From NCBI GenBank assembly GCA_964541255.1, contig CAZIPL010000001.1, positions 15,525 to 79,524 on the forward strand: a stretch of DNA of 64,000 nucleotides, in the 5' to 3' direction. The notes beneath the pieces were generated by a model that saw only the letters and a program-made list of their open reading frames with translations, had not been told where the DNA came from and did not search any database. Position 1 is the stretch's first letter. Every line of letters starts with the position of its first letter. Below, piece by piece: positions 35,591 to 44,526 of the stretch. Origin of the DNA: CAYOSU01 sp964541255. Its GTDB lineage: Bacteria; Bacillota; Clostridia; Christensenellales; CAMQZB01. Position numbers and translations under genes: made by a program.

Positions 35591-35724
35591 ATGTAAAAAG
35601 TATTTTGCGAAATAGAAAAACCTCGCATTTTATCAAAGAAAAACGCTTTCAAAAACGAATACTTGTTCAAAGGCCTTTTTTCGAAAAATCCGTAGTACTT
35701 TTTCGTTTTTAAGTTTTCTTTGAT

Positions 35725-35753
35725 TTGACAATACGTAAGAAAAATAATAAAAT
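35725..35753 (+). promoter_or_regulatory. Promoter of the sugar kinase operon; likely leaderless mRNA
   Basis: TTGACA (35725-35730), a 17 bp spacer and TAAAAT (35748-35753). The ATG is at 35762, only eight bases after the -10 box, leaving no room for a ribosome site. Confidence 0.8.
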
Positions 35754-35761
35754 TTATTTAT

Positions 35762-36703
35762 ATGAGAGTACTTTGTTTTGGATTAGTATTAGTGGATTTA
35801 CTCGCCGTAGGGGTAGAAAAGCTTCCGACGGTGTTCGAAGGAACGACCGCGTGCGACTATACGAAAACCGCAGTCGGAGGCGGCGCGATAAACTCCGCCG
35901 TCGCGTTTTCGCATTTTGGTATGGAAACGGATCTTTTGGGAAGAATATCCAAAGATTCGCTCGGAATAGTCGTCCGCCGCTTTTTGAGACGCACGCCCGT
36001 TCGAAATAAGCTTATTTTCGACAGCGAGCATTCGACGGGAAGCTCTCTTGTTATAGTGTCGAAAACATCGCAAAAAACCGCGATAGTTTCGCGCGGAGCA
36101 AACGACGGAATAGTCAAAGAGGATTTCGATTCGGTGATTTTGTCCGATTACGACTGCCTTTTGGTCAACGGTTTTTTCCAATTTCCGAATATAGTCAACG
36201 ACTTGCCGACGATTTTTTCAAAAGCGAAAAAGTGCGGTCTTACGATCGCGTTCGATACTGCGGGGTGGGATACAACCGAACGCTGGTTCGAGCAAATAAG
36301 GCCGTTTGCGAAATATATCGACTACTTTTTCCCCAACGAAGTTCAGGTGAGGAAATTGGGGCTTAGCGACGATATAGACGAAGCCGCAAACAACTTACTA
36401 AGCGAAGGAGTTTCTTGCGTAGTAGTCAAGCTCGGCGAAAAAGGCTGTACGGTTTATAGAAAGGGGAAAGAACCGCTTCATACCGACAGCTTCAAGGTCG
36501 ATCCCGTCGATACGACAGGCGCCGGAGATTGCTTCGACGCGGCGTTTATGACTTGCAAGTTAGAGGGCAAAAGCGACAAATACGCTTCGAGGTTTGCCAA
36601 CATCGCCGCCGCGGTAAATTGCACGCATGTAGGCGCTTGTACGGACGTACCCGAAAAAGCATTCGTAGAACGATTGATGAAGATTGAGGGATATAAATGT
36701 TAG
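35762..36703 (+). CDS. PfkB-family sugar kinase
   Basis: A 313-residue ribokinase-fold kinase that phosphorylates a sugar or related polyol. Family features: N-terminal GGGAINSAVAFSHFGMETDLLGRIS, the ATP/anion-hole motif PVDTTGAGDCFDAAF with the catalytic Asp (about residue 261), and a DAANNLLSEGVSCVVVKLGEKG segment before it. It is first in a four-gene operon and overlaps the aldolase gene by 7 bp. With the aldolase and reductase that follow, its product is probably a ketose phosphate to be cleaved. The substrate cannot be read from sequence. Confidence 0.9.
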   Translation: MRVLCFGLVLVDLLAVGVEKLPTVFEGTTACDYTKTAVGGGAINSAVAFSHFGMETDLLGRISKDSLGIVVRRFLRRTPVRNKLIFDSEHSTGSSLVIVSKTSQKTAIVSRGANDGIVKEDFDSVILSDYDCLLVNGFFQFPNIVNDLPTIFSKAKKCGLTIAFDTAGWDTTERWFEQIRPFAKYIDYFFPNEVQVRKLGLSDDIDEAANNLLSEGVSCVVVKLGEKGCTVYRKGKEPLHTDSFKVDPVDTTGAGDCFDAAFMTCKLEGKSDKYASRFANIAAAVNCTHVGACTDVPEKAFVERLMKIEGYKC

Positions 36704-37542
36704 TAACGACGAAAGAGCTCTTGATAAGAGCAAAAGAAGAAAAATACGCAGTCCCCGCACTCAATGCGAACTGCCTTGAAATGTGCTTGCCGCTCATTCG
36801 CGCGGCTGAAAAGCTCAAAGCGCCTCTCATTTTGCAGCTTGGAAGACAATACTTAGGCTTCATGACGCCGAGTGAGATAGCTCCTACCGCAATAGCGCTC
36901 GCAAAATCCGCAACGGTTCCCGTTGCGATTCACTTAGACCATGCAAAGGAGCTTTCGCCGTGTGTAGAGAGCCTTAAAGCGGGCTTTACGTCGATAATGT
37001 TCGACGGGTCGTCCTATTCGTTCGAAGATAATATTGTTCTTACGAAGAAAGTCGTGGAAGAAGCGAAAAAATATAACGTTCCCGTCGAGGGGGAGGTCGG
37101 AAAGGTCGGTCTTATCGAAACGACGGACTTAAACAACATCACCGATAAATCCACCCCCGAGGAGGTAATCGAGTTTGTTGCGAAAACGGGCGTCGATTCC
37201 GTCGCTGTTGCCGTCGGAAACGTTCACAGAATGAGAAGAAAGATAGCAAAGCTCGACTTCGAACTTATCGAAAAGCTCTCAAAATCTGTCGATATACCTC
37301 TTGTCATGCACGGTGCGAGCGGAATTTCCGACGAAGACGTAAGAAGAGCAATCGAGTGCGGAATATCGAAAGTAAACGTTGCAACGGACTTTAACGTCGC
37401 GTTTACCGACGGCTTAAAGAGAGACGTTGCGAACGCTCCCGACGAAACTTTCCCTATGGAGTTTATGAAGACGGGAATGAAGAACGTCTATGACGTTGCG
37501 ATAGAAAGAATTCTGGCGGTGAAAGCGGATGGAAAATATTAA
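36697..37542 (+). CDS. Class II ketose-bisphosphate-type aldolase
   Basis: A 281-residue zinc-dependent aldolase of the FbaA/GatY/KbaY family. Zinc and active-site segments: VAIHLDHAKE (His and Asp), VPVEGEVGKVG, AVAVGNVHRM (His), VMHGASGI (His), and SKVNVATDFNVAF (phosphate loop). The usual GTAHG/GNVHG glycine after the His is replaced (NVHRM), which may alter the substrate site. Overlaps with the kinase gene upstream (7 bp) and the reductase gene downstream (14 bp) show one translation-coupled unit. Confidence 0.92.
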   Translation: MLVTTKELLIRAKEEKYAVPALNANCLEMCLPLIRAAEKLKAPLILQLGRQYLGFMTPSEIAPTAIALAKSATVPVAIHLDHAKELSPCVESLKAGFTSIMFDGSSYSFEDNIVLTKKVVEEAKKYNVPVEGEVGKVGLIETTDLNNITDKSTPEEVIEFVAKTGVDSVAVAVGNVHRMRRKIAKLDFELIEKLSKSVDIPLVMHGASGISDEDVRRAIECGISKVNVATDFNVAFTDGLKRDVANAPDETFPMEFMKTGMKNVYDVAIERILAVKADGKY

Positions 37543-38386
37543 AATCGGATTTATCGGTTTAGGCGTTATGGGCTTGCCGATGTGCAATAACATAATCAAA
37601 AACGGCTTTGAGGTATTTGCTTTCGATAAGGACGAAAACGCAAAACAATCGGCGAAAAACATCGGGGCTATGGTTTTAGACGGCGCGAAAGACGTTGCTA
37701 AAAACGCAGACGTAACGATTCTTATGCTTCCTAACGGCGACATCGTCAAAAGCGTTATATCGGAAATCGCGGACGAGCTTATTTCGGGAAAAACGCTTGT
37801 CGATATGAGTACGATAAATCTTTCGTCGATTGAAAGTGAGGTTGAAAGACTCAAATACAAGGGTGTTGCCGTTCTTGACGCGCCTGTGGTCAAGAGTAAA
37901 GCCGCGGCGATTTCGGGCGATTTAGGCATACTTGTCGGTGGGGAAAAAAGCGACTTCGAGAGACTGCTGCCGCTATTTAAGACAATGGGCAAAAACGTCA
38001 TATATATGGGCAAAAACGGCAGCGGCTATATAGCAAAAGTATGCCACAATATGCTTGTAGGAGAAATCTCCGTCGCCGTTTCCGAAACGTTGACGCTTGC
38101 CAAAAAGCAAGGCTTGAATATTTCGGACTTCGTGACGGCAGTGTCTTACGGCGGCGGACAGAATTTTTATATGGACGGAAAAGCCGCTCCTATTGAAAGA
38201 GAGGACTTCACTTGCAATTTCTCGCTCTGCTACGAATATAAGGATTTGAACTTGGCAAAAGAGCTTGAAGAAAAGTCCGAGCTTAATTTGACGGGGCTTG
38301 ATAACGCCTTGAATAAATATCGCGAGGGTGTCGAAGCGGGCTATTCCAAAGACGATTTTTGCAAAATCATAAAGACGATAAAATAA
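37529..38386 (+). CDS. 3-hydroxyisobutyrate dehydrogenase-family reductase (YihU-like)
   Basis: A 285-residue NAD(P)-dependent beta-hydroxyacid/semialdehyde dehydrogenase. Motifs: IGFIGLGVMGLPMCNNII (dinucleotide binding), VTILMLPNGDIVKSVI, DAPVVKSKAAAISGDLGILV (substrate loop) and GSGYIAKVCHNMLVGE with the catalytic Lys. The MLPNGD segment and the Lys/Ser-containing substrate loop resemble E. coli YihU (sulfolactaldehyde reductase) more than GarR or MmsB, as I remember those sequences. It follows the aldolase with a 14 bp overlap and may reduce an aldehyde that the aldolase releases. Confidence 0.87.
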   Translation: MENIKIGFIGLGVMGLPMCNNIIKNGFEVFAFDKDENAKQSAKNIGAMVLDGAKDVAKNADVTILMLPNGDIVKSVISEIADELISGKTLVDMSTINLSSIESEVERLKYKGVAVLDAPVVKSKAAAISGDLGILVGGEKSDFERLLPLFKTMGKNVIYMGKNGSGYIAKVCHNMLVGEISVAVSETLTLAKKQGLNISDFVTAVSYGGGQNFYMDGKAAPIEREDFTCNFSLCYEYKDLNLAKELEEKSELNLTGLDNALNKYREGVEAGYSKDDFCKIIKTIK

Positions 38387-38407
38387 TTTCTCGGGAGATA
38401 AAGCGAT

Positions 38408-39577
38408 ATGGAAGTAAAAAAGCGTCATGCGTTTTATTTTGGATTGGCGCGAATAGTATTGCGTTTACCGTTTAGAGTAGTATACGGCTATTCTGCGAAA
38501 AGATATAAACTTAAAAAAGACAAAAGCTATCTAATACTTTCCAATCACACCGCGCAAGCCGATGCGGTCATGCTTTCGCTTTCTTTCAATCGTCCGATAT
38601 ATTTTATCGCGCAAGACGGGCTTTTGAAGCAAAAATACGGCAAGATTTTGTATCATATGTTTGCTCCTATCGCAAAACCCAAAGGAAAGGCGGAAGCTTT
38701 TTCGATAAGAGAATCGGTATCGGTAGTCAAGCAAGGCGGTGTTGTCGGCTTATATGCAAGCGGCAACTGTACTTTTAACGGCGTCGAGAGCGAGATAGAT
38801 AGGTCGATTGTTAAGTTTATTAGACTCCTGCGTTCCGACTTAATACTATATAACAACGACGGAATGTTCGGAATTGCACCGAGATTTTCGGCAAAAAGAA
38901 GACGCGGCAGGTCGTTTGGCTATGTTGTCAAAGAAGTGCCTTTCGAGGAAATAAAGAGTATGTCGGACGACGAATTGTATAAGCTCGTTTGCGATAATCT
39001 TTACGTTGACGCGGTGAAACAGCGTGGGAATAGGCTATATAAATCAAAGCACTCGGCGGAGTTTTTGGAAAGGGCATATTACGTTTGCCCGACCTGTAAA
39101 TCGCTTTGTACGATTTCGTCAAGCGGCGAATACGTCGAATGCTCGCACTGCGGCTATAAAGCGAAATACGGCGCGGATTTGCATCTTCATACCGAAAAAG
39201 GCGAGGGCTTTTCCACTCTCAAAGAATGGGACGACTTCCAAAATGATTATATTTCAAACTATACTCCGAAAAAAGGCGAAGCGATTTTCTCCGACGCCAT
39301 AAGAGTAGTCGAGTGGCACGAGGGAGAGGGCGTTCAAAACGTCACAAGAACGGCTTTTGAGGGCGGTAGAATAACTTTATATCCTGATAGATTCACGGTG
39401 GAAAAAGACGGCGAAATCAAGACATTTGAGCTTGAAAAGCTGAAGTTCTCGTTCCAAGGCAGATGGAATCTTCTGACGTACTACGACGGCATGCAATATT
39501 ACATCTACGGCAACACTCCCTTTAACGGCGTGAAATATGTCGAGATGCTGAAACGACTTAAAGCTCTAAACAGTTGA
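38408..39577 (+). CDS. PlsC-type acyltransferase with zinc ribbon and extra C-terminal domain
   Basis: A 389-residue protein. Residues about 20-195 are an acyltransferase of the 1-acylglycerol-3-phosphate type: SNHTAQADAVML contains the catalytic H-X4-D, and later LYASGNCTFNG stands where FPEGTR is usual, so the second motif is altered. A zinc ribbon follows (CPTCKS, CSHCGY; about 222-247), then a domain of about 130 residues rich in aromatic and charged residues. Fourth gene of the kinase/aldolase/reductase operon, 21 bp after the reductase. Why an acyltransferase belongs there is unclear. Confidence 0.78.
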   Translation: MEVKKRHAFYFGLARIVLRLPFRVVYGYSAKRYKLKKDKSYLILSNHTAQADAVMLSLSFNRPIYFIAQDGLLKQKYGKILYHMFAPIAKPKGKAEAFSIRESVSVVKQGGVVGLYASGNCTFNGVESEIDRSIVKFIRLLRSDLILYNNDGMFGIAPRFSAKRRRGRSFGYVVKEVPFEEIKSMSDDELYKLVCDNLYVDAVKQRGNRLYKSKHSAEFLERAYYVCPTCKSLCTISSSGEYVECSHCGYKAKYGADLHLHTEKGEGFSTLKEWDDFQNDYISNYTPKKGEAIFSDAIRVVEWHEGEGVQNVTRTAFEGGRITLYPDRFTVEKDGEIKTFELEKLKFSFQGRWNLLTYYDGMQYYIYGNTPFNGVKYVEMLKRLKALNS

Positions 39578-39610
39578 CAATAAAAATAATATATCTTAAA
39601 ATGAGTATCG

Positions 39611-39635
39611 GCATCGTTCCGATGCTTGTTTTTTT
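39611..39635 (+). terminator. Intrinsic terminator of the kinase operon
   Basis: GCATCG-TTC-CGATGC (39611-39625) is followed by TTG and seven T. Confidence 0.85.
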
Positions 39636-39752
39636 ACTTGCTTACTTGCGGTTTTGTCACAAAATATTGGCTTATTCAGTAAGATTATATCTTTTTGAGA
39701 AAAAGAGAAAAGCATAACTTCAAGAAAATAAAATTTTGATATAGGTGTTACT

Positions 39753-41159
39753 ATGGAAAAAGGGATCAAAAGATTTATCGGTTCGAAACGTTTTTATAAA
39801 AACGCGTTTGCGATTATCATTCCGATAATATTCCAGCAATTATTCGTTTCTGTTGCGGGATATATCGACAGCTTAATGATAAACTCATATTCCGCTGCAA
39901 GCTACAGCGGAGTTTCTGCCGCAAATAGGCTTATGTTCGTATTCACTTTCGTGTTTATCGGCTTAGGCGCGGCTGCGGGGATATTCATTTCGCAGTTCTA
40001 CGGAGCGGGCAATAAGAACAAAATGGTCGCGTCTTTCAACCTTTCTTGGATGATAGCGGCTGTTTTCGGACTTATTTCTTCAGTTCTTATTCATTTCTTC
40101 GGAAACTACGTCGTAGATTTATATATCCAAGGCGCCGAAGCGAGAGCGTACGGATATAGATATTTGGAAGTAATGAAATACGGCATGGTCATTCTTGCAG
40201 TCAATATGTCGATTTCGTCATCTTTCCGTTCTGCGAAAGAAACGGTTCTTCCGATGATTTTGGGTATTGTCGAAATATTGATTAACATCTGCTTCAACTA
40301 TATCCTCATTTTCGGACATTTGGGCTTCGAAGCTATGGATGCAAGGGGTGCGGCGATTGCGACGGTAATTTCGAGAACCGTCAGCCTTATAATTTTCATT
40401 TTCGTCGCGCAGTTCTGGAAAAAGTCTCCTTTCAAGGGCTTTATGAAGTTCCCCAAGATCGGAAAGAACCTTTTGAAGTCCTTTGTCAAACGCGGCACGC
40501 CGCTTGTCCTCAACGAGCTTTTGTGGTCGATAGGCAACGTAATGTTCGCGATGTTCTATGCATATAAGAACGACCTTTGGTATAACGCTTATGCGTATGC
40601 TCAAAACGTTTCCGACCTATTCTTCATTTTCTTTGCAGGCTTAGGTAACGGAACAGCCGTTATCGTCGGTTCTGCACTTGGTGCGGGAGACTTCAATAGG
40701 GCAAGAAAGGACGCCGACAGACTTAAAGGTCTTGCCATAATGATGGGCGTAACTATGGGCGTTTTGATGGCGCTTTTGGCTCCTCTTGCAATGACGATGT
40801 TTAAGCCCGACGCGGCAACGGAAGAAATCTCCGTCGCAGTACTTAGAATAACGGCGATATTCGTAACGCTTTATGCCTATAACTCTACGTGTTTCTTCAT
40901 ACTTCGTGCGGGCGGCGATAGTATAAGAGCGTTCACCCTCGACCAAGGACCTACCTATCTTGTCAGCCTTCCGATAACGATAGTCCTCGGAATCAACGCC
41001 GCGTCGTGGGGCTTGACACTTCCGATTTTATACGCGATTTCGCATATTTCCGACATAGTCAAATTCTTTATGTCGAACGTCTTTGTTAAGGCGGAACATT
41101 GGGTTGTCAACCTCACCGAAAAAGCAAACGACGATATAATAGAGGAAGTAGGAGCATAA
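39753..41159 (+). CDS. MATE-family efflux transporter
   Basis: A 468-residue, 12-helix transporter of the multidrug and toxic compound extrusion family. Family phrases: IIIPIIFQQLFVSVAGYIDSLMINSY near the N-terminus, GLGAAAGIFISQFYGAGN (GAGN), and in the second half FFAGLGNGTAVIVGSALGAG. It should export cationic compounds in exchange for sodium or protons. It stands alone, with AGGTG before the ATG. A second MATE gene occurs at 59.4-60.7 kb on the other strand. Confidence 0.92.
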   Translation: MEKGIKRFIGSKRFYKNAFAIIIPIIFQQLFVSVAGYIDSLMINSYSAASYSGVSAANRLMFVFTFVFIGLGAAAGIFISQFYGAGNKNKMVASFNLSWMIAAVFGLISSVLIHFFGNYVVDLYIQGAEARAYGYRYLEVMKYGMVILAVNMSISSSFRSAKETVLPMILGIVEILINICFNYILIFGHLGFEAMDARGAAIATVISRTVSLIIFIFVAQFWKKSPFKGFMKFPKIGKNLLKSFVKRGTPLVLNELLWSIGNVMFAMFYAYKNDLWYNAYAYAQNVSDLFFIFFAGLGNGTAVIVGSALGAGDFNRARKDADRLKGLAIMMGVTMGVLMALLAPLAMTMFKPDAATEEISVAVLRITAIFVTLYAYNSTCFFILRAGGDSIRAFTLDQGPTYLVSLPITIVLGINAASWGLTLPILYAISHISDIVKFFMSNVFVKAEHWVVNLTEKANDDIIEEVGA

Positions 41160-41313
41160 AAAAGGACCTATATTTGTTCGTAAGAGAGGCTAATCTTTCA
41201 AGCGAAGTAATGCAAAGAGTATAGCTGTGAGGTAATAAAACAATTCTTCGGTCGCCTATGGTGACAGCTCTGACAAAAGTGAGCTTATTGATAAAACATT
41301 GTCATCATTTGTT

Positions 41314-41370
41314 GCCTCCTTTGTGTAAAGGGAGGGTGTCACGGCGTTATGCGCCGTGACGGAGGGATTG
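41314..41370 (+). repeat. Double-hairpin dispersed repeat, copy D
   Basis: CCTCCTTT-GTGT-AAAGGGAGG forms the first stem, GTCACGGCG...CGCCGTGAC the second (loop TTATG), followed by GGAGGGATTG. It occupies the 295 bp gap between the MATE and ChrA genes; the rest of that gap shows nothing else. Confidence 0.8.
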
Positions 41371-41454
41371 CTACTTCTGTTAATGCTTTGTTCCTTGCTT
41401 CAATGAATGTAAAAAATCAAGAATAATATTTTAATAAAAAAGAGAGTATAAAAT

Positions 41455-42093
41455 ATGCAAGACAATTACTTCAAGCGTCTTTGGACGCTCATAATAACGT
41501 TTTTCAAAATAGGTATTTTGACGTTTGGCGGCGGATACGTCATGCTTGCTATAATAAGAGACGAGTTTGTCGAAAAACGCAACTGGCTTTCCGACGACGA
41601 GCTTTTGCAAGTGTATGCAATAGCGGAATCGACTCCCGGCCCCGTTGCGATAAACGCGGCGACCTATATAGGCAACAAGGCATGCGGCACGGTAGGAGCT
41701 ATCTTAGCGACTGTTTTCGAGGTTATGCCGGCTTTTGTTATCACCTTTGTCATAGCTACGTACCTAAATCACATAATGGACTATCCCGTCGTTCAAAACG
41801 CGTTCAAGGGAATAAAAGCGGGTGTTGCCATTCTCATTTTGTATGCGGGCGTAGATATGTTCAGAAAGATGGAGAAAAGCCCTTTCAACTTGACCGTTGC
41901 GATAATATCCTTTGTGTTGATGGCTGTCATCGACGTCTTTGCGATAGATTTTTCTTCGATATGGATCATTCTTTTCTTCGGAGTACTTTCGCTTGTGATA
42001 TTCTCCGTCAAAAACCATAAAGAAAAAGCTGCCGAAAAGATTTCCGAAACGGCAGATAAGAACGAAAACACCGAAAAGGAGGATAGGGAATAA
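41455..42093 (+). CDS. ChrA-family chromate transporter, first half-size protein
   Basis: A 212-residue membrane protein with one ChrA domain (about 1-175): FGGGYVMLAIIRDEF, then RNWLSDDELLQVYAIAESTPGPVAIN. The C-terminus is a Lys/Glu-rich cytoplasmic tail. Short ChrA proteins come in adjacent pairs that act together as a two-subunit anion (chromate/sulfate-like) transporter. The stop codon overlaps the start of the second gene as TAATG. Confidence 0.93.
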   Translation: MQDNYFKRLWTLIITFFKIGILTFGGGYVMLAIIRDEFVEKRNWLSDDELLQVYAIAESTPGPVAINAATYIGNKACGTVGAILATVFEVMPAFVITFVIATYLNHIMDYPVVQNAFKGIKAGVAILILYAGVDMFRKMEKSPFNLTVAIISFVLMAVIDVFAIDFSSIWIILFFGVLSLVIFSVKNHKEKAAEKISETADKNENTEKEDRE

Positions 42094-42671
42094 TGAATAT
42101 CTACCTCAAGCTTTTCTGGGTATTTTTGAAAATCGGCACATTCGCGTTCGGCGGCGGCTACGGAATGATCCCCGTCATGAAACAGGAAGTAGTAAATCAA
42201 GGCTGGCTTACCGAAGACGCGTTCCTCGATATAGTCGGACTTTCCGAATCGACTCCGGGACCTATTGCGGTCAATATGGCAACGTATGTCGGAACGACTA
42301 TGGCTGGCTTTTGGGGCGGACTTATCGCAACGATAGGAGCAATACTCCCCGCGTTTTTGATAATATACTTCATTGCGAAAATCATGCAAAAGTTTGCCGA
42401 TAATAAGTATATCGCTTCCTTTTTGGCAGGCGTAAAACCGGTAGTAGTAGGCTTTATCGTCGCAGTCGGAATAACGATGATTTTGAAAAACCTCAAGGTA
42501 ATATCCGGCGGTACGTTCACGATTCCCGACTTTGACGTAAGAGCGCTCATTATCTCTGCAATAGTTGCGTGCATAGCGATAATCCCGAAAGAGGCTTTCA
42601 ATAAAAAAGTCCCGACGGTTGTGACTATATTGATTTCTGCGGCACTCGGAATAGTTGTATACGCGATATAA
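42093..42671 (+). CDS. ChrA-family chromate transporter, second half-size protein
   Basis: A 192-residue partner of the preceding protein with the same signature, FAFGGGYGMIPVMKQEV, then QGWLTEDAFLDIVGLSESTPGPIAVN. It has no hydrophilic tail. AAGGAGGAT lies just before its ATG, which overlaps the previous stop codon by one base. The two genes form one operon closed by a terminator about 115 bp downstream. Confidence 0.93.
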   Translation: MNIYLKLFWVFLKIGTFAFGGGYGMIPVMKQEVVNQGWLTEDAFLDIVGLSESTPGPIAVNMATYVGTTMAGFWGGLIATIGAILPAFLIIYFIAKIMQKFADNKYIASFLAGVKPVVVGFIVAVGITMILKNLKVISGGTFTIPDFDVRALIISAIVACIAIIPKEAFNKKVPTVVTILISAALGIVVYAI

Positions 42672-42784
42672 AAGCAAAAAACGATAGAATTGTACCCGAT
42701 TTGTTTGTTAAAATCGACATACGCGTTCAATAATAGTGGATTTTACCGATGTGATTATTTGCTGTTAAGTTGAATTAAGCAAAA

Positions 42785-42815
42785 ACATCTCGAAATACTT
42801 CGAGGTGTTTTTTTT
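42785..42815 (+). terminator. Intrinsic terminator after the ChrA pair
   Basis: ACATCTCGAA-ATAC-TTCGAGGTGT (42785-42808), then a run of eight T. Confidence 0.9.
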
Positions 42816-42959
42816 GTATATAAGTAGATTATAACTCTTGTTTTAATGAATATAAGCTTTTTAATCTATAGCAAAGCAATTGCGTCGAGTTTTATAATCG
42901 CTTTTTAAAAATTGTTAAAAACGAACTATTAAGGCAAAAACAATTGATAGAAAGCCACT

Positions 42960-42992
42960 AAAAAAGCCGTCTTACCTTTGCGATAAGACGGC
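42960..42992 (-). terminator. Intrinsic terminator of yesMN
   Basis: GCCGTCTTA (42966-42974) and TAAGACGGC (42984-42992) pair. On the minus strand the stem is followed by six T. It lies 17 bp after the response-regulator stop codon. Confidence 0.92.
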
Positions 42993-43008
42993 CAATATGC
43001 GTTTTTGA

Positions 43009-44514
43009 TTATCCTTTCCTAAACTGAGACGGTGTAACGCCCTCGATCTTTAAGAACTTTGCGATGAAGTAGTTTGGGTCGTTAAATCCGATTTCGTTCG
43101 CGATTTCATAAACCTTTTTGTTTGTTGTCTTGAGGAGAACTTTGGATTTTTCGATACGGAGCGTTGTCAAATATTCGTTGAATAGGGTGCCTGTTTGTTT
43201 TTTGAAAACTCTTCCCAAGTATATCGGATTGATATAAAACTTTTGCGCCAAAGATTTGAGCGTGATATTGTCGGTGAAGTTGTTGTTGACGTAGCTTATT
43301 ATCGCAGTCAAAGTTTCGTTCTGCATTTGAGAATTATACTCCGTCATTTTGTCGAATAAGCTAAGAACATATTCGACGTAACGCTTTTTGTTGGAGAGAA
43401 TTCCGCCGTTTTCCGACAGAGCTTCCGCTTGTTCGAGAAGGTCGTTGACGGTGAGATTATCTACCGAAACGAAGCTTGAGATGTTGACGATAAAGGTATT
43501 GAATATCGTCTTAAAGCCTGAAAGCGAAATGTTTAGAGCAACCGCTCTGTCGAGGGCTTCTTCCAATGCTTTTTGAAGCTCTTCTTTCGAAAATGACTCG
43601 AAAGAAGAGGATATTTCCGTAAACATATCGTTAAGTTCTTTAAAGTCTTTTGCGAATAAGTTGCCCTGATATTTTGTCGGCGTTCCGATGATTCCTGCAA
43701 GCTCTTTAGAGAATTCCTTGCCGCCGTCGAAAATATCCGTGCAAGTCATATTGAGGAAAACGGAAAGCTCGCTGTCTGCGCGCTTGTCGAACTCGTTCCA
43801 AAGCGATAACGCCTTTTCCTTGTCGATGTCGCCCCACAAAACGGAGAGCATTTTGTCGCCGAACGCCTTGAAGCATTTACAAGAAAGAGCGGGGGAGAAT
43901 ACACTTTCAAAAAGCGAACTGAGCTTTTCGAAATCGCCGTCGAGCTCTTCTTCCGAAAGCTCGATTTCTCTGTTTTCTTTATAGGTTATTTCGGAGAAAA
44001 GCAACATCATCTGCTCGCTTTCAGCGCCTAACAGCGAAAGAAACGAGTTGATTGCTTTTTTTGTTTTGTCTCCCGAAAGTATCTTATAAAGCGCTCCGTC
44101 AAGAACGGCGTTCTTTTCGAATGTTTGTTGCGAGTTGGCTTCGATTTCGCCGATAAGCTCGTCTAATTTGTCGTTGAGTTCGTCCTCGTCGACGGGCTTG
44201 AGAAGATATGCCTTAACGCCGTGCGACATTGCGGTCTGCGCGTAAGTAAAGGTAGAGTATCCGCTCAAAATAATCATCATAGGATTATAGTTCTCTATTT
44301 TCTTAATCTCGGCGATCATCTCCAATCCCGACATTTGCGGCATCGAAATATCGCTTATGATAATATCGGGACGCTCGTTTTTGATAATCTCGAGAGCCTC
44401 GATCGCGTTCGTCGAGGTAAGCATCTCCGAGATATGGTTTCTTTCGGTATCGATAAGAATTTTAAGCCCCTCGATAGCGTTGATTTCGTCGTCTACGATA
44501 ATGATTTTATACAT
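43009..44514 (-). CDS. YesN-type response regulator with AraC DNA-binding domain
   Basis: A 501-residue transcription factor. The receiver domain (about 1-125) has IIIVDDE and the phospho-acceptor Asp55 in IIISDISMPQMSG; the conserved Lys lies in AYLLKPVDE. A long middle region (about 140-390) of unknown fold leads to an AraC-type double helix-turn-helix (about 400-500: NITLKSLAQKFYINPIYLGR, then VYEIANEIGFNDPNYFIAKF). It lies 12 bp downstream of its sensor kinase. Such pairs usually control sugar ABC transporter genes, but none is present here. Confidence 0.92.
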   Translation of the reverse strand: MYKIIIVDDEINAIEGLKILIDTERNHISEMLTSTNAIEALEIIKNERPDIIISDISMPQMSGLEMIAEIKKIENYNPMMIILSGYSTFTYAQTAMSHGVKAYLLKPVDEDELNDKLDELIGEIEANSQQTFEKNAVLDGALYKILSGDKTKKAINSFLSLLGAESEQMMLLFSEITYKENREIELSEEELDGDFEKLSSLFESVFSPALSCKCFKAFGDKMLSVLWGDIDKEKALSLWNEFDKRADSELSVFLNMTCTDIFDGGKEFSKELAGIIGTPTKYQGNLFAKDFKELNDMFTEISSSFESFSKEELQKALEEALDRAVALNISLSGFKTIFNTFIVNISSFVSVDNLTVNDLLEQAEALSENGGILSNKKRYVEYVLSLFDKMTEYNSQMQNETLTAIISYVNNNFTDNITLKSLAQKFYINPIYLGRVFKKQTGTLFNEYLTTLRIEKSKVLLKTTNKKVYEIANEIGFNDPNYFIAKFLKIEGVTPSQFRKG

Positions 44515-44526
44515 AAGTTCACCTCT

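Noticed and set aside
41793..42677. 294-codon open frame on the minus strand
   Set aside because: Antisense to both ChrA genes, which have clear motifs and coupled starts.
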